Assembly (NCBI GenBank): GCA_002914845.1
Contig: JXTC01000598.1
Span: 20,162-84,161 of the forward strand
From: Trema orientale
Lineage: Eukaryota; Streptophyta; Magnoliopsida; Rosales; Cannabaceae
Direction: 5' to 3'
DNA length: 64,000 nt
Positions 23,846-36,178 of the stretch are shown here, one piece after another. Numbering within the stretch: position 1 is the first letter of the stretch; every line of letters begins with the position of its first letter. The notes below the pieces were generated by a model. The model was not told the DNA's origin, did not search any database, and saw only the letters and a list, made by a program, of their open reading frames with translations. The translations under genes and the position numbers were made by a program.

Positions 23846-25415
23846 TGGTAAATGGAGTACGTTTAGTCATTGGAAATAAATGCCCAATACAAAATTAACA
23901 TTTATAATTTCCTCCTATTAACTAACCTAGCAAGTCTAGTCAAACTTAGAATTAAGTAGTAAAGTAGCAAGAAGGGTCGATCCCTCAGAAATTAGATTTC
24001 AGTTTAGTTGTTAACTACTAAAATTATCATAACCTAATTTTATCTAGACATTAAAACTAAATGAATTTAAAATAAAATGAATAAAAGTAAAGATAAAAAG
24101 AATAAAGCATAAATAAAATATGAAAATTACTATGCACTGATGTACTAAGGATATAATTTCCCCTAATTACTCCTAAATTCGTCAAACTAAGCAATTATTA
24201 ATCTAATTTTTTTAAATTCACTAATCAAGGGACCTAATCTAACCGAATTTCCTCTCTCGAGTGCCGAATGAGACAATATGCCTAAGTACCCAAGTTGATA
24301 TCTCTATCTGACCCGGTTCTCTAAGCACTCATTAAGTTTTAGCCCTTAAAAACTTCTTAATTTGATTATCTAGGTATTAATCTTCTCTCGATCTCACAAC
24401 AACCTAAACTATATTTTCCAATTCTGATTTATGAAATCAAACTCTCTAAAGTATCAAAATCACAACCTAAGTTCAACTAATTTATTGGCCACACAAATTA
24501 GAGGCCATAAGTAATGAGAAACATAAATGAATTAGCAATAAAAAATAAGCCAACAATTAACAAAATATGCAAAACAAAGTATAAAAAAGATAGATCAAAT
24601 CCTAAGATAGAGAATCAATCCAAACATAGTAGAATCCATGGCTAGTCTCATAAAGAATTTCATAAATCCAAACAAATTAGACAATATGCCCAATACAAAA
24701 TTTAAATGAGATTAGGATGCGAAAGAGGAAGAGAAAACTCTTTTGTGGACGTAGAACTTCAAGCTTTCAATTCTTTAAGCATCTTTCTCAAGCATCCTCT
24801 TTAAATTTCAGCTCCAAAGCTCTCTCTCTCTCTAGGTTTTTAGCTCTCAAATGTGTGCCTCCTCTTGTAATTCTTCACCCCTTGAAATTGAGGCTAAAGT
24901 GTGTATTTAAAGGGTACTAAGATGACCTAAGAGAGGAAGAAATCTAACCATCTATTGGTTTTAGATCAAGGGCCAAAAATGAGTGGACACATGGCTGCAA
25001 ACTGGAGAAAATGCGGCTTATGCGAGTGCTGAAAAACGAACTGGCACTGCAGTGCCCATTTCCGGCACTGCGGCGCCAGTGTCTCTAGTGCTGAGGCACC
25101 GCGATGTCACTTTCTGGGCACCATGGTGCCAGCGCTCTGGAGGTGACGCACCGCAGTACACTTTTTAGGCACCAAGATGCCTAGCTATTAGTCCAGGCGA
25201 GATTTTTAGCTCTCTTCGATACTCCAGACCTCATTTCAGCTATTAATGGCTTCATAAACTTTTCCTTTTTGGTGCCAAATATTACACTAAGCCTCAATTT
25301 CTTATTTTCTACAATAAAAACACAAGACAACATCAAAACAATACAAATGCTTGAGAACTTACAATTATTTGAACTTGGAGAATAGTTAATTTGTGAGTAA
25401 AATACACACTCATCA
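23846..25415 (-). repeat. 5' LTR of the LARD-like element (1570 bp)
   Basis: On the minus strand the LTR starts TGATGAGTGTG at 25415 and ends ...ATTTACCA at 23846. By eye it stays collinear with the 17807-19372 LTR over its whole length, with scattered substitutions, so the element is not very old. The GC-rich fold-back patch is at about 25010-25190. Confidence 0.87.
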
Positions 25416-25960
25416 GACATATATCTAAATAAGATAGGAATATACTTATTTTGTGTGTATAGCTATTATCGAATGTTTGTGGTTAATGATTCCTTTTTAA
25501 TTTAGTCAACATAGGAATATAGTAGATTAGGTTAGAGAGAAATTTCTACATGACAAATAAAGAAGCTTATAGATCATTTGGCACACTTGGCTAACAATTG
25601 TTTAGTTAAGTTAATTAGAGAGAAATGTAAAATAAGGCATGTGAGGGATTGGGGTACTAGTAATCCTACGTAATTCTTCTCTTGATTTATCTGTTTCACT
25701 GTACTTTTATTTTAATTTTGCATTTTTGTTTTACTTGTTTCTCTTTGAATTTTTTTATTTTATTTATATTGATTTGATAAAATTAGAGTTGATTTAATTT
25801 TAGTCATTAGTATTGGTTTAATATCTTCTCGTGGGACAATAACTTTTACTTATACTATATTACTTATTGTGATATTGTACCCTTGTGAATTCTAAGTATT
25901 AATACAAGTACACACAATAAGTCTTAAACACCATTGCCGATAATTGATCAACTATTTCTT
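25416..25960 (+). mobile_element. 3' part of a plus-orientation gypsy LTR and degenerate primer-binding site
   Basis: The stretch has the usual end of a gypsy LTR (TCTCGTGGGACAATAACTTT, then a run of TTACT words). It is followed at about 25930-25955 by AAACACCATTGCCGATAATT, a decayed GGCGCCGTTGCCGGGGATT-type PBS. The LARD element (17807-25415) is inserted in it. A gag remnant follows downstream in the right orientation. Confidence 0.6.
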
Positions 25961-26129
25961 TATTAATATCAATACTAAGTAATTCTAATTTTATTTCAAA
26001 CTTTTGATTTTTGATTTTTAGGCACTCTTTGGCTATTGTATATGAAGAGTTAGAAGCTTGGAATTTATTCCTTTTGATCTAAAAATTAAAAGAACTCTTA
26101 AGAGAATACGAGAGGAAAAGCTAGAAGCT

Positions 26130-26900
26130 TCATCTCATTGTTTTACTATGGCCGTACAAGAGCAACAAAAAAAATGGAGGCAAACCAAGGTTGTTGAGAG
26201 ACTATGCCATGCCACTTGTGAATGGGATTCATTCTAGCATTAAAAGGCCATCCATTCAAGCTAAAAACTTTGGAATCAAGCTGGCTATTTTCCAATTGAT
26301 TCAAACATCGGTTCAATTTGATGGTTTTCCAAATGATAATCATAATATCTATATTGCCAATTTCTTAGAGATTTGTGATATTTTTAAGCATAATGGAGTT
26401 AGTGATGATGCTATAGGATTACACTCTTTCCTTTCTCGCTCTGAGTCAGATAAGGCAAAGAGTTGGCTATGTTCTCTATCTTCTACCTCTATTACCACAT
26501 AGGAGGATCGATCTTGCTCAAAAGTTTCTTGTCAAAATTTTTCCCATCGGCCAAGATGGTGAAGATGAGGAATGACATTACCTTATTTATACAATTTAAT
26601 TCCAAAATCACTCTATGAAGCTTGGTAGAGGTACAAAGACTTACATAGAAGATGTCTATACATGGGATTCCTAAATAGTTCGAAGTGCAACCATTGATGC
26701 CACTGCAGGTGAAGCTCTTATGTGAAAATAAATTGATGAAGCTTACGATTTGCATGAGGAAAGAGTCTCCAACAACTATTAATGGCCTCTGAAGAGAATG
26801 ATGCCTTAGAAAACTGTCGGTGTTCTTGAAGTTGATGCTTTTTCTCTTCATCAGAGGCCCAACGCTCAAAAGTGGTCATGGACATCTTAGAAATTCAATT
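26130..26900 (+). pseudogene. Ty3/gypsy gag pseudogene
   Basis: An open frame at 26191-26502 encodes LRDYAMPLVNGIHSSIKRP, AIFQLIQTSVQFDGFPND, IANFLEICDIFKHNGVSDDA and KAKSWLCSLSSTSITT, the conserved N-terminal part of gypsy (Athila/Tat-like) gag. Past a stop the similarity continues in other frames (LAQKFLVKF, MRNDIT, then IDEAYDLHEE and VLEVDAF to about 26860). Several frameshifts and stops break it. No zinc knuckle, protease or polymerase follows before the gap at 27146. It belongs to the plus-orientation element whose LTR ends near 25935. Confidence 0.85.
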
Positions 26901-27145
26901 GTAGATTTTAGCCTTTATAGAAATATCCCGTAATGCAAACAATAAAATTCTTTTTTTTTTTAAATAAAAAATATGGGTCTTTAGTTTTTAATTTAAGGAA
27001 GAAAGTCTCATTTACATTTAGTAAGGGATTTTTTTTTTTGTTTTTTCTGTTTTTAAGGAAAAGGTAATTTAAAGTCCTTATTCGTTACCAAAGTATGGCC
27101 TTTCTTCATTTACATTTAGCAAGGGTGTTTTTTTTTTTTTTTTTT
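26901..27145. other. T-rich non-coding DNA before the gap
   Basis: Two direct copies of a CATTTACATTTAG(T/C)AAGGG segment, each followed by a long T-run, end at the assembly gap. No gene is seen. Confidence 0.6.
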
Positions 27146-27597
27146 NNNNNNNNNNNNNNNNNNNNNNNNNNNNNNNNNNNNNNNNNNNNNNNNNNNNNNN
27201 NNNNNNNNNNNNNNNNNNNNNNNNNNNNNNNNNNNNNNNNNNNNNNNNNNNNNNNNNNNNNNNNNNNNNNNNNNNNNNNNNNNNNNNNNNNNNNNNNNNN
27301 NNNNNNNNNNNNNNNNNNNNNNNNNNNNNNNNNNNNNNNNNNNNNNNNNNNNNNNNNNNNNNNNNNNNNNNNNNNNNNNNNNNNNNNNNNNNNNNNNNNN
27401 NNNNNNNNNNNNNNNNNNNNNNNNNNNNNNNNNNNNNNNNNNNNNNNNNNNNNNNNNNNNNNNNNNNNNNNNNNNNNNNNNNNNNNNNNNNNNNNNNNNN
27501 NNNNNNNNNNNNNNNNNNNNNNNNNNNNNNNNNNNNNNNNNNNNNNNNNNNNNNNNNNNNNNNNNNNNNNNNNNNNNNNNNNNNNNNNNNNNNNNNN
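27146..27597. other. Assembly gap (452 N) flanked by T-run and A-run
   Basis: The gap lies between a T-run of about 19 bases (27127-27145) and an A-run of about 29 bases (27598-27626). This suggests unresolved low-complexity or inverted-repeat DNA. Open frames across it are artefacts. Confidence 0.99.
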
Positions 27598-27628
<31 letters not shown>

Positions 27629-27716
27629 CCCCCCGTGTTTACGGTTTATTTGTATTTGTAGATAAGAAAATTAAGAAGACAGAGGCCGAACTGGGAAGGA
27701 CGGACGGAAGGAAGTA

Positions 27717-30700
27717 ATGGCAGTGTTGAGGAATAATACAGTGTTTCCCAGACGCGAGAGCTATGGTGGAGGTCAGTCGTGGGCTGCTTCTTCTTCTTCT
27801 TCTTCTTTTTTGTGTATGGTCGGTGTTAGTGGGTTATGGTGGTCAAATACACGCCCTGTTCCTATCAAGTGTTCCACTTCCACTCAAGCTTGGCGAGGCA
27901 GCCATTGTCGTTCGCTGTGGTCCTCTGCATCCAATCCGTCGTTTAGTGCCAAACGAACACCAAAGGCCAATGCGGAGAAGCACGTGCAACGACAACGGCA
28001 ACAAGACGAAGACGACGACGACGAAGAAGAAGAGTATCGAGTATTGACGTCAATTAGAAGCCAATATAACGACATTATGATTTTGGATACTGCAAAATCC
28101 AGAGTCCTACTTCTTGACTCTTCTCGTAATCCGCGTGTTTTCGTTTTGGATTTTTATTGATTATTATTTCTTTACTAATTTATTATGATTTTTTTTTTTG
28201 TTATGTGGGGTTTCATTCTTTTTCTCAACTTATTGTTCTTGATGCAGATAATGTTCATAGCATCCTTTACAAGCACCAGAAATGGACTAATGCCTACTGG
28301 GTATGACATGCTTCTCCTTTCTTTTCTCTCTAATAAATATGAAAATGGATTTGGCTAACCAAATTCTAAAATGGGTTATCCTCAATTTGTTAGTAGGAGT
28401 GGTAAAACTCTATACTTTCGGCCAATTTATTTTCAATAATTGTTAAGGCTGCGCAGCAATTTACAGTTCCATTTTCTGAATCAAAATATTATAGATACGT
28501 CTGAAAATAATACACATGTATCTATGAAAATGGATTTGGCTTACCAAATTCTTAAATGGGTTATCTTTAATTTGTTAATAGGATTAGCAAAACTTTATAC
28601 TTTTATTTTTATTTAATTTCAATAATTTTTACGGCTGCCCAACAATATACAGTTCTGTTTTATGAATAACAATATTGTAGATAGGCATAGGCATAAAAGT
28701 AAAACTAATATTTCTTAGCTACTTTTAGAACCGACTTTGCTATGACCTATGGCGATGAATGTTCGTTGACTTGGTTTTAGTTGATGTGATTTTACTTCAG
28801 TTTCTCTAGACAAAGAGAAACAAGAAGATAAAGGTTATGAAAGCTTTTATTTGTTTTGTCTGTTAATATGCTTCCATGCATTATATTCCTATCCTAAGAG
28901 ATTTCTTAATTTACCAATGTTATTTGGGTTTCTCAGGATGAATTTGCTAGCTTGCCACCTATTGTTCCTAAGGGCCCCATTGCCATTCTTGGATTGGTAA
29001 TACGAAAGTGATGACAACGTATTTTGTTAAAATAAAACAATTTAAAACAATTTTCAGCCAAATGAATAGGTGTTTTCATGAAGTAAAGTCATTAATTCTT
29101 CACAGGGTGCTGGAACTGCTGCTCATTTGATGCTTGATTTGTGGCCTGAATTACAGCTTAAAGGCTGGGAGATCGATCAAATAGTGAGTACTTGAGAATT
29201 TTTTTCTTCATTATATTCTGTGTGAACTTTTTGATAAATATATTGCTTTTGCTCAATGATTTGCTCTCTCCCTGTTAATCTAAATCATAAGTGTTTGAAT
29301 ATACACTAGGCAACTTTTCTAGCTGGATATGTGAATCAATAAATATGTGTATGAAATCTTTATCAATGAGCTTGTCATACCAATCCAATAGTCGAGGGAA
29401 GCTGCTAGGTAACATGTACTTTCCTTCCCTGTGTTGAACAGAGGTTCCCTTGCATTACTGATGGATAGAGCACACTATAATCCATTATAGGTAATCCAAT
29501 CTAAATTCTTCAATTTTTACCGATAAAAATGTAACCTTGTTGAAACAAGGATGACATGCATCATTTACAATGTGAGCAAATTCTCTTTTTGAAATATTAG
29601 TTGCAAGCAGAAAAATCTTATTCCTAAAGAGCTCTAGGGCATGAATACTACTCAATACTTGAGAAAAATCCGCTTTAGAAGCAATTAAATAAAAACAGTC
29701 CTCTAGAACTTGCTACACATAAGACATTTGAAAATCGAAGATAGTTTTCTTGTCAATAGTTGTTCTCAGGAAAAATGTATCTTGAAAAAGTTTACTACAT
29801 TTAGGTCTATAAATGCAGCGATATTTACCGATTTCCTACTAGAGAACATGGTCAATTTGCTTGAATGATATATTAGCTGTCAAATGAACATGATAGTTTT
29901 CGTAGTTTATCATGGTGGTCACAATTGTCTACACTAATTCTCTATATTTTCTTAAATGCTTAATGCTTTTGTTCTTGTGATGCATGCTTACTGGATTCGT
30001 ATTCTAGCTGATTTATCAAGCAAGAGAATATTTTGGACTTTCTGATCTTGAGAAGCATACTAAAGCTGGTGGTAACCTTACGGTTCATATTGGTGATGCC
30101 CTTTCTCCCTCTGTTAAGATTTCTGGAGGGTATGCTGGTAAGATCTTTGTAATTATGCTTTTTTTCTTTTTTCTTCAGACATTTTGCCTTCATTTTTTTT
30201 TGGGGACTTGTTTGTTATTTTAGGTTCAATTATTTGAGTAGGTGGATTTGTTTATACCAATCCTTCCTTACTAGTGAACTTGTAACCATGCAATATATGG
30301 TAGAAAAAGTAGCACTAAAGTTGCAGTTGTAGTATGGATTTGAAATTTACGCTAAAAAAAAAAGGGAGAGAGAGAGTGGGAGCTTCTCTATGAGTTACTG
30401 GTTTGTTTGTTCACTATCTACCAGAAAGTCTTTCAAGTCTCTTCATTTAAGGTTTTCTAACTAGTTCTTGCAGTAAATGTCAGGCATTGTTGTTGACTTA
30501 TTTTCTAATGGAGAAGTTTTGCCACAATTGCAAGAGGTGAGTACAGTGCTCTGTTTTATTTGCTTCGCATTTTGACATTGTGTCCCCTCAACTAAATGTC
30601 AATATGCTTCAAGTTTAGGGGGGACATATTTCACACCTCCTTCCTTGTTAGCTTGACAATAGACATGAACTCGGGCATTGGGGTTCTTGATGGTTTGCAA

Positions 30701-32206
30701 ATTGATATTTGTTCAGGCATTGGAGTAATTGTATGCAAACTTGATATTTTCTTTCAAGTTAAAGTTACCGGTTCATTATAATTGAATAAATAAATAAACT
30801 CAAAGGCAAGGTGTTCGACAATGTTCCATATGTAGTGTAATGAGGAACTCTCAAAAAAGGCCTTTAAGTCTTAAACCATTTATTAGAGCTGATTGTAAGG
30901 TGACCTTAAACGCCTGAAATATATATTACATTAAGCTTGATGGAAGTCTGACTTGAGGTTTTTATACAGTCAGGTTCTGATTGGAAGAAATGATGCGAAC
31001 CAATTTTGTACTTGAGATTCTTTTTTTTTTTTTTTGGTTTTTCCACATTTACGGTCCTTAATGCAAGTTTGTCAAGAGTTTGGTCAATTGAGCAAATATT
31101 CCTTGGAAGACTTTTGTTTTAAAACATGAATGAAATTCCTACTTTGTACTTGACTATGTCTCATATATTTGACTAATTTTCGGGAATATCCACTTTTATT
31201 TGATTATTATACAAGCATGAATGCTTTTTTTTTTTTTTTTTTACGTTTTTTTTTTCTTCTTTTTTTTTTTCATTGTCTTTGTACAGGTTACAACTTGGTT
31301 GGATTTGAATAACTGGTTGATGCCAAATGGTCGTATCATTGTGAATTGTGGTGGGATTAGTGGGGCATCTGAAGTTGATCCAAAAAGTGTTGATCCAAAA
31401 AGTTTAAGTGATGGCTCCTGGGTACAGAATTCTACAATCAAGACATTATCTATAGCTTTTCCTGGACAAGTAGGACTCTGATGAATTTATAGATTCATTT
31501 GATATTAGTTCTTGCTAAAACATTTTTCAGTCACTAAGAGTTTCATCCTAAATCTACAATTACAATATTGATAGACCTATACCTACAGATACTAATTTTA
31601 ACATACAAAATGTACTGTTATATTGCAAAATCCTAGGGATGGCTACATCTTTTGAGTTACTGGACAGTTTTTGAGGTTCAGAAGTATTAGGCTTGTCCTG
31701 CTCAAGCTATTGCAAATCACCAATGCCTCGTTGGCATAGGAAATTTTAAATTCACAGTCAATACCCCTTCTAATCTGTGCTAGTTGGAATTTATTTCTTG
31801 ATAAAAAATTATGCCTCTATGAGATGGGTAGTTTTTTAATTGAACAATCTATGGCATCTTTGGCACCAACACGTCCCACTTAAGCAGCTCTTGAAACATT
31901 ACAACATTATTTTAGTAATACCCTCCTCTCTTTTGAGCGTTGTTGGATGATTTGCATATTATAACGTATGTATGCTTAGCTTGTGTGTCTAGTGACAAAT
32001 TGTTGTTCTTAGACCCGAAAAAGCTCATTGTTTGACATATTGACTGGACACAGATAAGCTGGAAAAGAATGCCAAAAGATAACGGTGCAAATTTTCTTGC
32101 ACTTACCGGACCTATGCCAGATTTGGATTCATGGTCTACTATGGTACCAGAGCCTCTGAGTGCTAACGTAAAGCAATGGAGGTCATGTGAGGAGATTGAG
32201 GCCTAG
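27717..32206 (+). CDS. Spermidine synthase-like / SAM-dependent methyltransferase-fold protein, probably plastid-targeted (372 aa)
   Basis: Eight exons join in frame: 27717-28125, 28248-28300, 28937-28996, 29106-29183, 30008-30137, 30484-30536, 31287-31469, 32054-32206 (TAG). All introns are GT..AG. Residues 1 to about 85 are Ser/Arg-rich with few acidic residues, like a chloroplast transit peptide (inferred). A charged linker, QRQRQQDEDDDDEEEE, follows. The Rossmann core has the nucleotide-binding motif GLGAGTAAHLM (residues about 173-183), the acidic loop GWEID (194-198), and VVDLFSNGEVLPQL (246-259), then NWLMPNGRIIVNCGG. In true spermidine synthases the last strand carries a VDxxDP motif. 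Here only the first Asp is kept, so canonical aminopropyl transfer is doubtful. It resembles single-copy plant proteins annotated as SAM-dependent methyltransferase superfamily members. No defect is seen; function is unknown. Confidence 0.9.
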
Positions 32207-33345
32207 ACTAAGCTTGTTATATGGATTGGAAACTACTTTGCAGTTCACTACAATCAAAGTTTGAACAATCAATTTCCAGTGATGTGAAGATCATCATCAA
32301 ATTGGAACGGCAACAAGAATGTGCACACATGCAGAATCCTACAAGTTGTGAGGTTGACTTTTGATAACTTATTTCTATTTGATCAAGTTTTCTGGACAAG
32401 TAATGTTGATGTGGACAATACGTTCATTACAGAAAGAAAGCTGAATGGTATGATTTCTTATTCATTTTAATATTTGTTTGTACATACAGTAGCTTGTGAA
32501 ATGATCAAGGAGAGAGATTAACAAACATAACACATCATTTTGAAATAATATTAATGCCACATTCCTCGTTCCTATTTGCTGTTTACAATGCTATATATAT
32601 TGTCTGGTTTCTTGTGATGCTTCAATTGATGTTTCAAACTTCAATTGCAAAGTGGGAAGCACACTAGGTTGTCTTGCTTAGACATGAATTTAGTACAAAA
32701 TGATTGACAAGACTATTTTTCTTGGTATACCCAACTAGTGCACATGGATTCATATCATTAGAGAAAACATGCCAGCTGGCTGCAGCCTCACTAGTGATAC
32801 AATTTTGTTAAAGAAAGTTGTATAGACAATTATGTCTTTATTCAGGGAAAAAAAGAAAAAAAGAATGCTCCTGAAAATGGCAAGTGATTTCAGAGTTACC
32901 ATATTATCATTTAGAGCAAAGTTATAGGGAACATGTGATGCTTAGCACCATTCTTTAATGGGGGTGTGTGACTCATGTAATTTTGTGGTTTCACTTTCAC
33001 ATCTATATTAATATGTAGTGTTTAATACCAACAATCTCCTTTAGCATTTTCCTATCACTTGTGAATATCATCTTATGAATATCTTGATATGTGGACTTTG
33101 CCTTTTTGTTTCTTATTGGAAAAGAAAATCTCTCTTGTTTTGGAGTTTTCTTTTGGCTTCTTGGCCCCGAAATGCTTAGTTTGATGTTGTTGTTGCTGTT
33201 ATATATTTTATATATATATATATATATATATTCATTTTACTTCTAGGAAAATCATAATCACGATCACTATCTAAAAATAATAATAATAAAAAATAAGAAT
33301 AATCATAAGCAAAGTCAGAAGTTAAAAAGTTCAAATTTTCTAGGA
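32207..33345. other. 3' UTR and intergenic DNA
   Basis: Contains the 3' flank of the preceding gene and a (TA)n run at 33206-33232. No other gene is recognised. Confidence 0.6.
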
Positions 33346-33496
33346 CGCTTTTAGTATAGGATTCAAATTCTATTCTACAAATGTGGAAATAGTTTTAATA
33401 TAGAAGTTAATAGGATAAAACAATTTATCTTATCAACTTTATATATGAAAGTTTGTTTCCAGAATTGAAGAATAGGATTCGAATCTTACACCAAGC
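33346..33496. mobile_element. Small inverted-repeat element related to 4045-4193
   Basis: The left end CGCTTTTAGTATAGGATTCA and the reverse complement of the right end CGCTTGGTGTAAGATTCGAA form an imperfect inverted repeat. It has the same GTGTAAGATT(T/C)GAATC core as the element in the TNL intron. Non-coding. Confidence 0.5.
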
Positions 33497-34619
33497 GGGC
33501 AGTTTCTCAAAATCATGGTAAAACTGATTTGGATTCAATGTATATCCACTTTTACCAAACAAATGTTAGATGAATAAGATTTTGTGAAAAGTAAAACGAA
33601 CGACTCCAAAAGCAAATTGTAGGGTTTTTAGATTTCCGAAGAGTTTCATTGAAAAATACTTCTTATCCAAAAAGCAAATATAACAGAACATTATCTCAAA
33701 TGAATCTTCATTGAGGCCAAAGGTTGCCTATTACCCACCTTCAATTTTTAATATTTAGTCACGAGTTGAGACAACTATTGAAGTGGTGTCTTGAACCTTC
33801 GCCCTCATAAAACAAAAGCCTAAACTAGCTAGCCTACCTATTGAACAGGTGGTAAATAGTTGCACTAGCAAATCTGATAATGTATTATGTATGAATATAG
33901 AGATTGGAAGCACATACATTATCTAATGATTCTAATCTAGGCTATGCGAATTATTAGGATGCTTATAGACACTTGTATGTGCGGTTGTGTACTTAATGTA
34001 TATATATAGTGGAATTGTGTAGTTTGTACAACTTGCACTTGTAGTTAAGTCAGATGGGAGAGGATTGAATAGGTAATTAACTAAGCATCATAAAATAAAT
34101 TTTGACTCATTACGTTACGTTATGTACTTATTAATGATGCTATAAATGCTTGCATATTATTGTGTCATTGCTGGGTTATTCTTATATGAATATATGCATA
34201 CATATGGTGTTGTAGAATGTAGAGAATGAAATATAAAATTAATTAAGGGACGGAGCTAGATTAACTACGATGAATGGAAATTACCATAGGATTCTCATAT
34301 ATAGTGTATTAATGCTACACGGTGTCGTAAAGGCAACGGCGTTATATCAACCAATATATGTAGCCACCACCTACCAGTTGTGGTGAAATATATATCTGTG
34401 TATACATATATATACACATGTATACAACTATGCACGTAATAAATATTTTATATTATACATACAATAGGTAGAGATGTGGTGCATGAAGTATTAATCTAAA
34501 TAAGTCATAATTAAGGGAGTAATTAAGTTATTGATCATGAGCCATAACTTGGAGATTTTCATCACCGTGTTTGACCAGCAACATCTATATTAGCAATTTT
34601 ATAATGTGCATATATATAC

Positions 34620-34660
<41 letters not shown>

Positions 34661-36112
34661 TGGCGTGGGAATCCATTTGAGTATGAAACAAAGGCATCCG
34701 GATCCCGGAAGCTTTATTATGAATTTGTGTGTAATATTGTTATAATAATGGATCAATAAGCAAAAAGGAGACCTTGAATTGTGTTGTCTGTGTTGGATCA
34801 GCACGTGTAAACGCCACGCACTTTCAGGAATTTGCCTTCTCATCAATATTAATATCTATCTACATACCACTCACACCTCAGTTTCCATATTACTTGACTA
34901 TGTACTATATGAACTATTCCTCTCTTGAATATTATCTCGATTGCGTGCCAAGGATAGAGTCGAGTTGCGGCTTTCTCCTTCTCTTATTCATTATAATAAA
35001 TACTAGGAACACTCCTTATTTACACTAAAAAATTTATACTACAATTAATATATATTAAATGATGCAATTTTAATTAGTGTGATTCTATTTTGAGATAAGA
35101 TGTAGTCGAAAATAATACCACATTATTTAGTACAAATATTTTCTGCAAAAACTCCTATAATATTATCGATTCTATTAATTGACATACTTTTGGATATGGA
35201 TCATATTTTCTGTGTAGTTTTTCTGTTTTTTTTTTCTCTATCTATTAAATTTTATATTGGCACATTAATTAATTTAAAAACACATTAATTAATTTAAAAT
35301 TAAAGGCATCTAATAATAGTTCTTTTATATTTGTAAGTAATCTAATTAAATTATATGTTACAAATAATTAGATAAACAGAGAATTTAACTATAAAAAGAA
35401 ACTTTTTCCGTCTCATATGAATGTCACATTAGTTAAGGATACAAATTAAACAATCACATCATGAGTTATGACTCTTTTTTAGTATTTCATATCTCTGATC
35501 TTTCCTCATCAACTAGTTGTTGACGGATGATGAAAGTTAAAACCATTTTGCTTTTGTTTGATTTTGAAGTCCATCTTAGTGCTTTTCATTTTAATAGTTT
35601 ATTTACACTCCGATTTTTACTATATAGTAAATTAAATTTTAATAGCTAATAATATACCTATTTTGAATAGTCTTTTTCAAAATTTGAAGGTCTACCTAGG
35701 ATCCTGAATCATGATCATTCACATTATTCTCAACACCGTTTGCCTTACTCAATACAAGAAACTTGGTTTTAAAATGAAAATTCAAAATGGGTAATTGAGT
35801 ATTTTAATTACCACATGTATGTTCTCTGAAAAACTAAAGAACCCCAACCCCCAATGTTTCCCATGCACTGAATTTGATGCAAATCCGATGACCATGATTC
35901 AAGGGCACTCATTACATACAAAGATGAAGTACACTTTTGAGTGGGCAGTCTTACATTTGTGAAAAATATTAGAAAATCTTGCCTCTTCCCTTTATTATTT
36001 TGGAAAAAAGAAAAAGAGCATTTCAAAGAAAAAGTATACAAAATATAAATCACCGATTGCCATTGAACGCATTAGCTTAGTAGATATTCGTGATGATTGT
36101 TTTCTTCTTTTT

Positions 36113-36114
<2 letters not shown>
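33497..36114. other. AT-rich intergenic DNA
   Basis: No gene is recognised. A compound (TA)n(GA)n microsatellite lies at 34611-34660. Confidence 0.6.
34611..34660. repeat. Compound (TA)n(GA)n microsatellite
   Basis: About 25 bases of TA repeats run directly into about 24 bases of GA repeats. Confidence 0.95.
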
Positions 36115-36177
<63 letters not shown>

Positions 36178-36178
36178 A
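36115..36178. repeat. (AT)n microsatellite, about 64 bp
   Basis: Nearly pure AT dinucleotide run with one interruption near 36166. Confidence 0.97.

Larger units (their letters stand above)
17807..25415 (-). mobile_element. LARD-like LTR retrotransposon (7.6 kb, minus orientation) with both LTRs
   Basis: Two closely similar direct LTRs (17807-19372 and 23846-25415), each with TG..CA ends, bound a 4.47 kb interior. The 5-bp flanks are GTCAT (17802-17806) and GACAT (25416-25420), matching at 4 of 5. On the minus strand, a primer-binding-site-like motif follows the upstream LTR and a purine tract precedes the downstream LTR. The interior has only a short gag-like remnant, no protease, reverse transcriptase or integrase, and a 1.8 kb insertion. 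Long LTRs without pol make it a non-autonomous LARD-type element of the Ty3/gypsy group. Confidence 0.87.

Noticed and set aside
27095-27661. 188-codon frame
   Set aside because: It consists almost wholly of N plus poly-T/poly-A codons.
31221-31481. Plus-strand frame starting in a T-run
   Set aside because: Exon 7 of the methyltransferase-like gene extended upstream into its polypyrimidine tract; not a separate gene.
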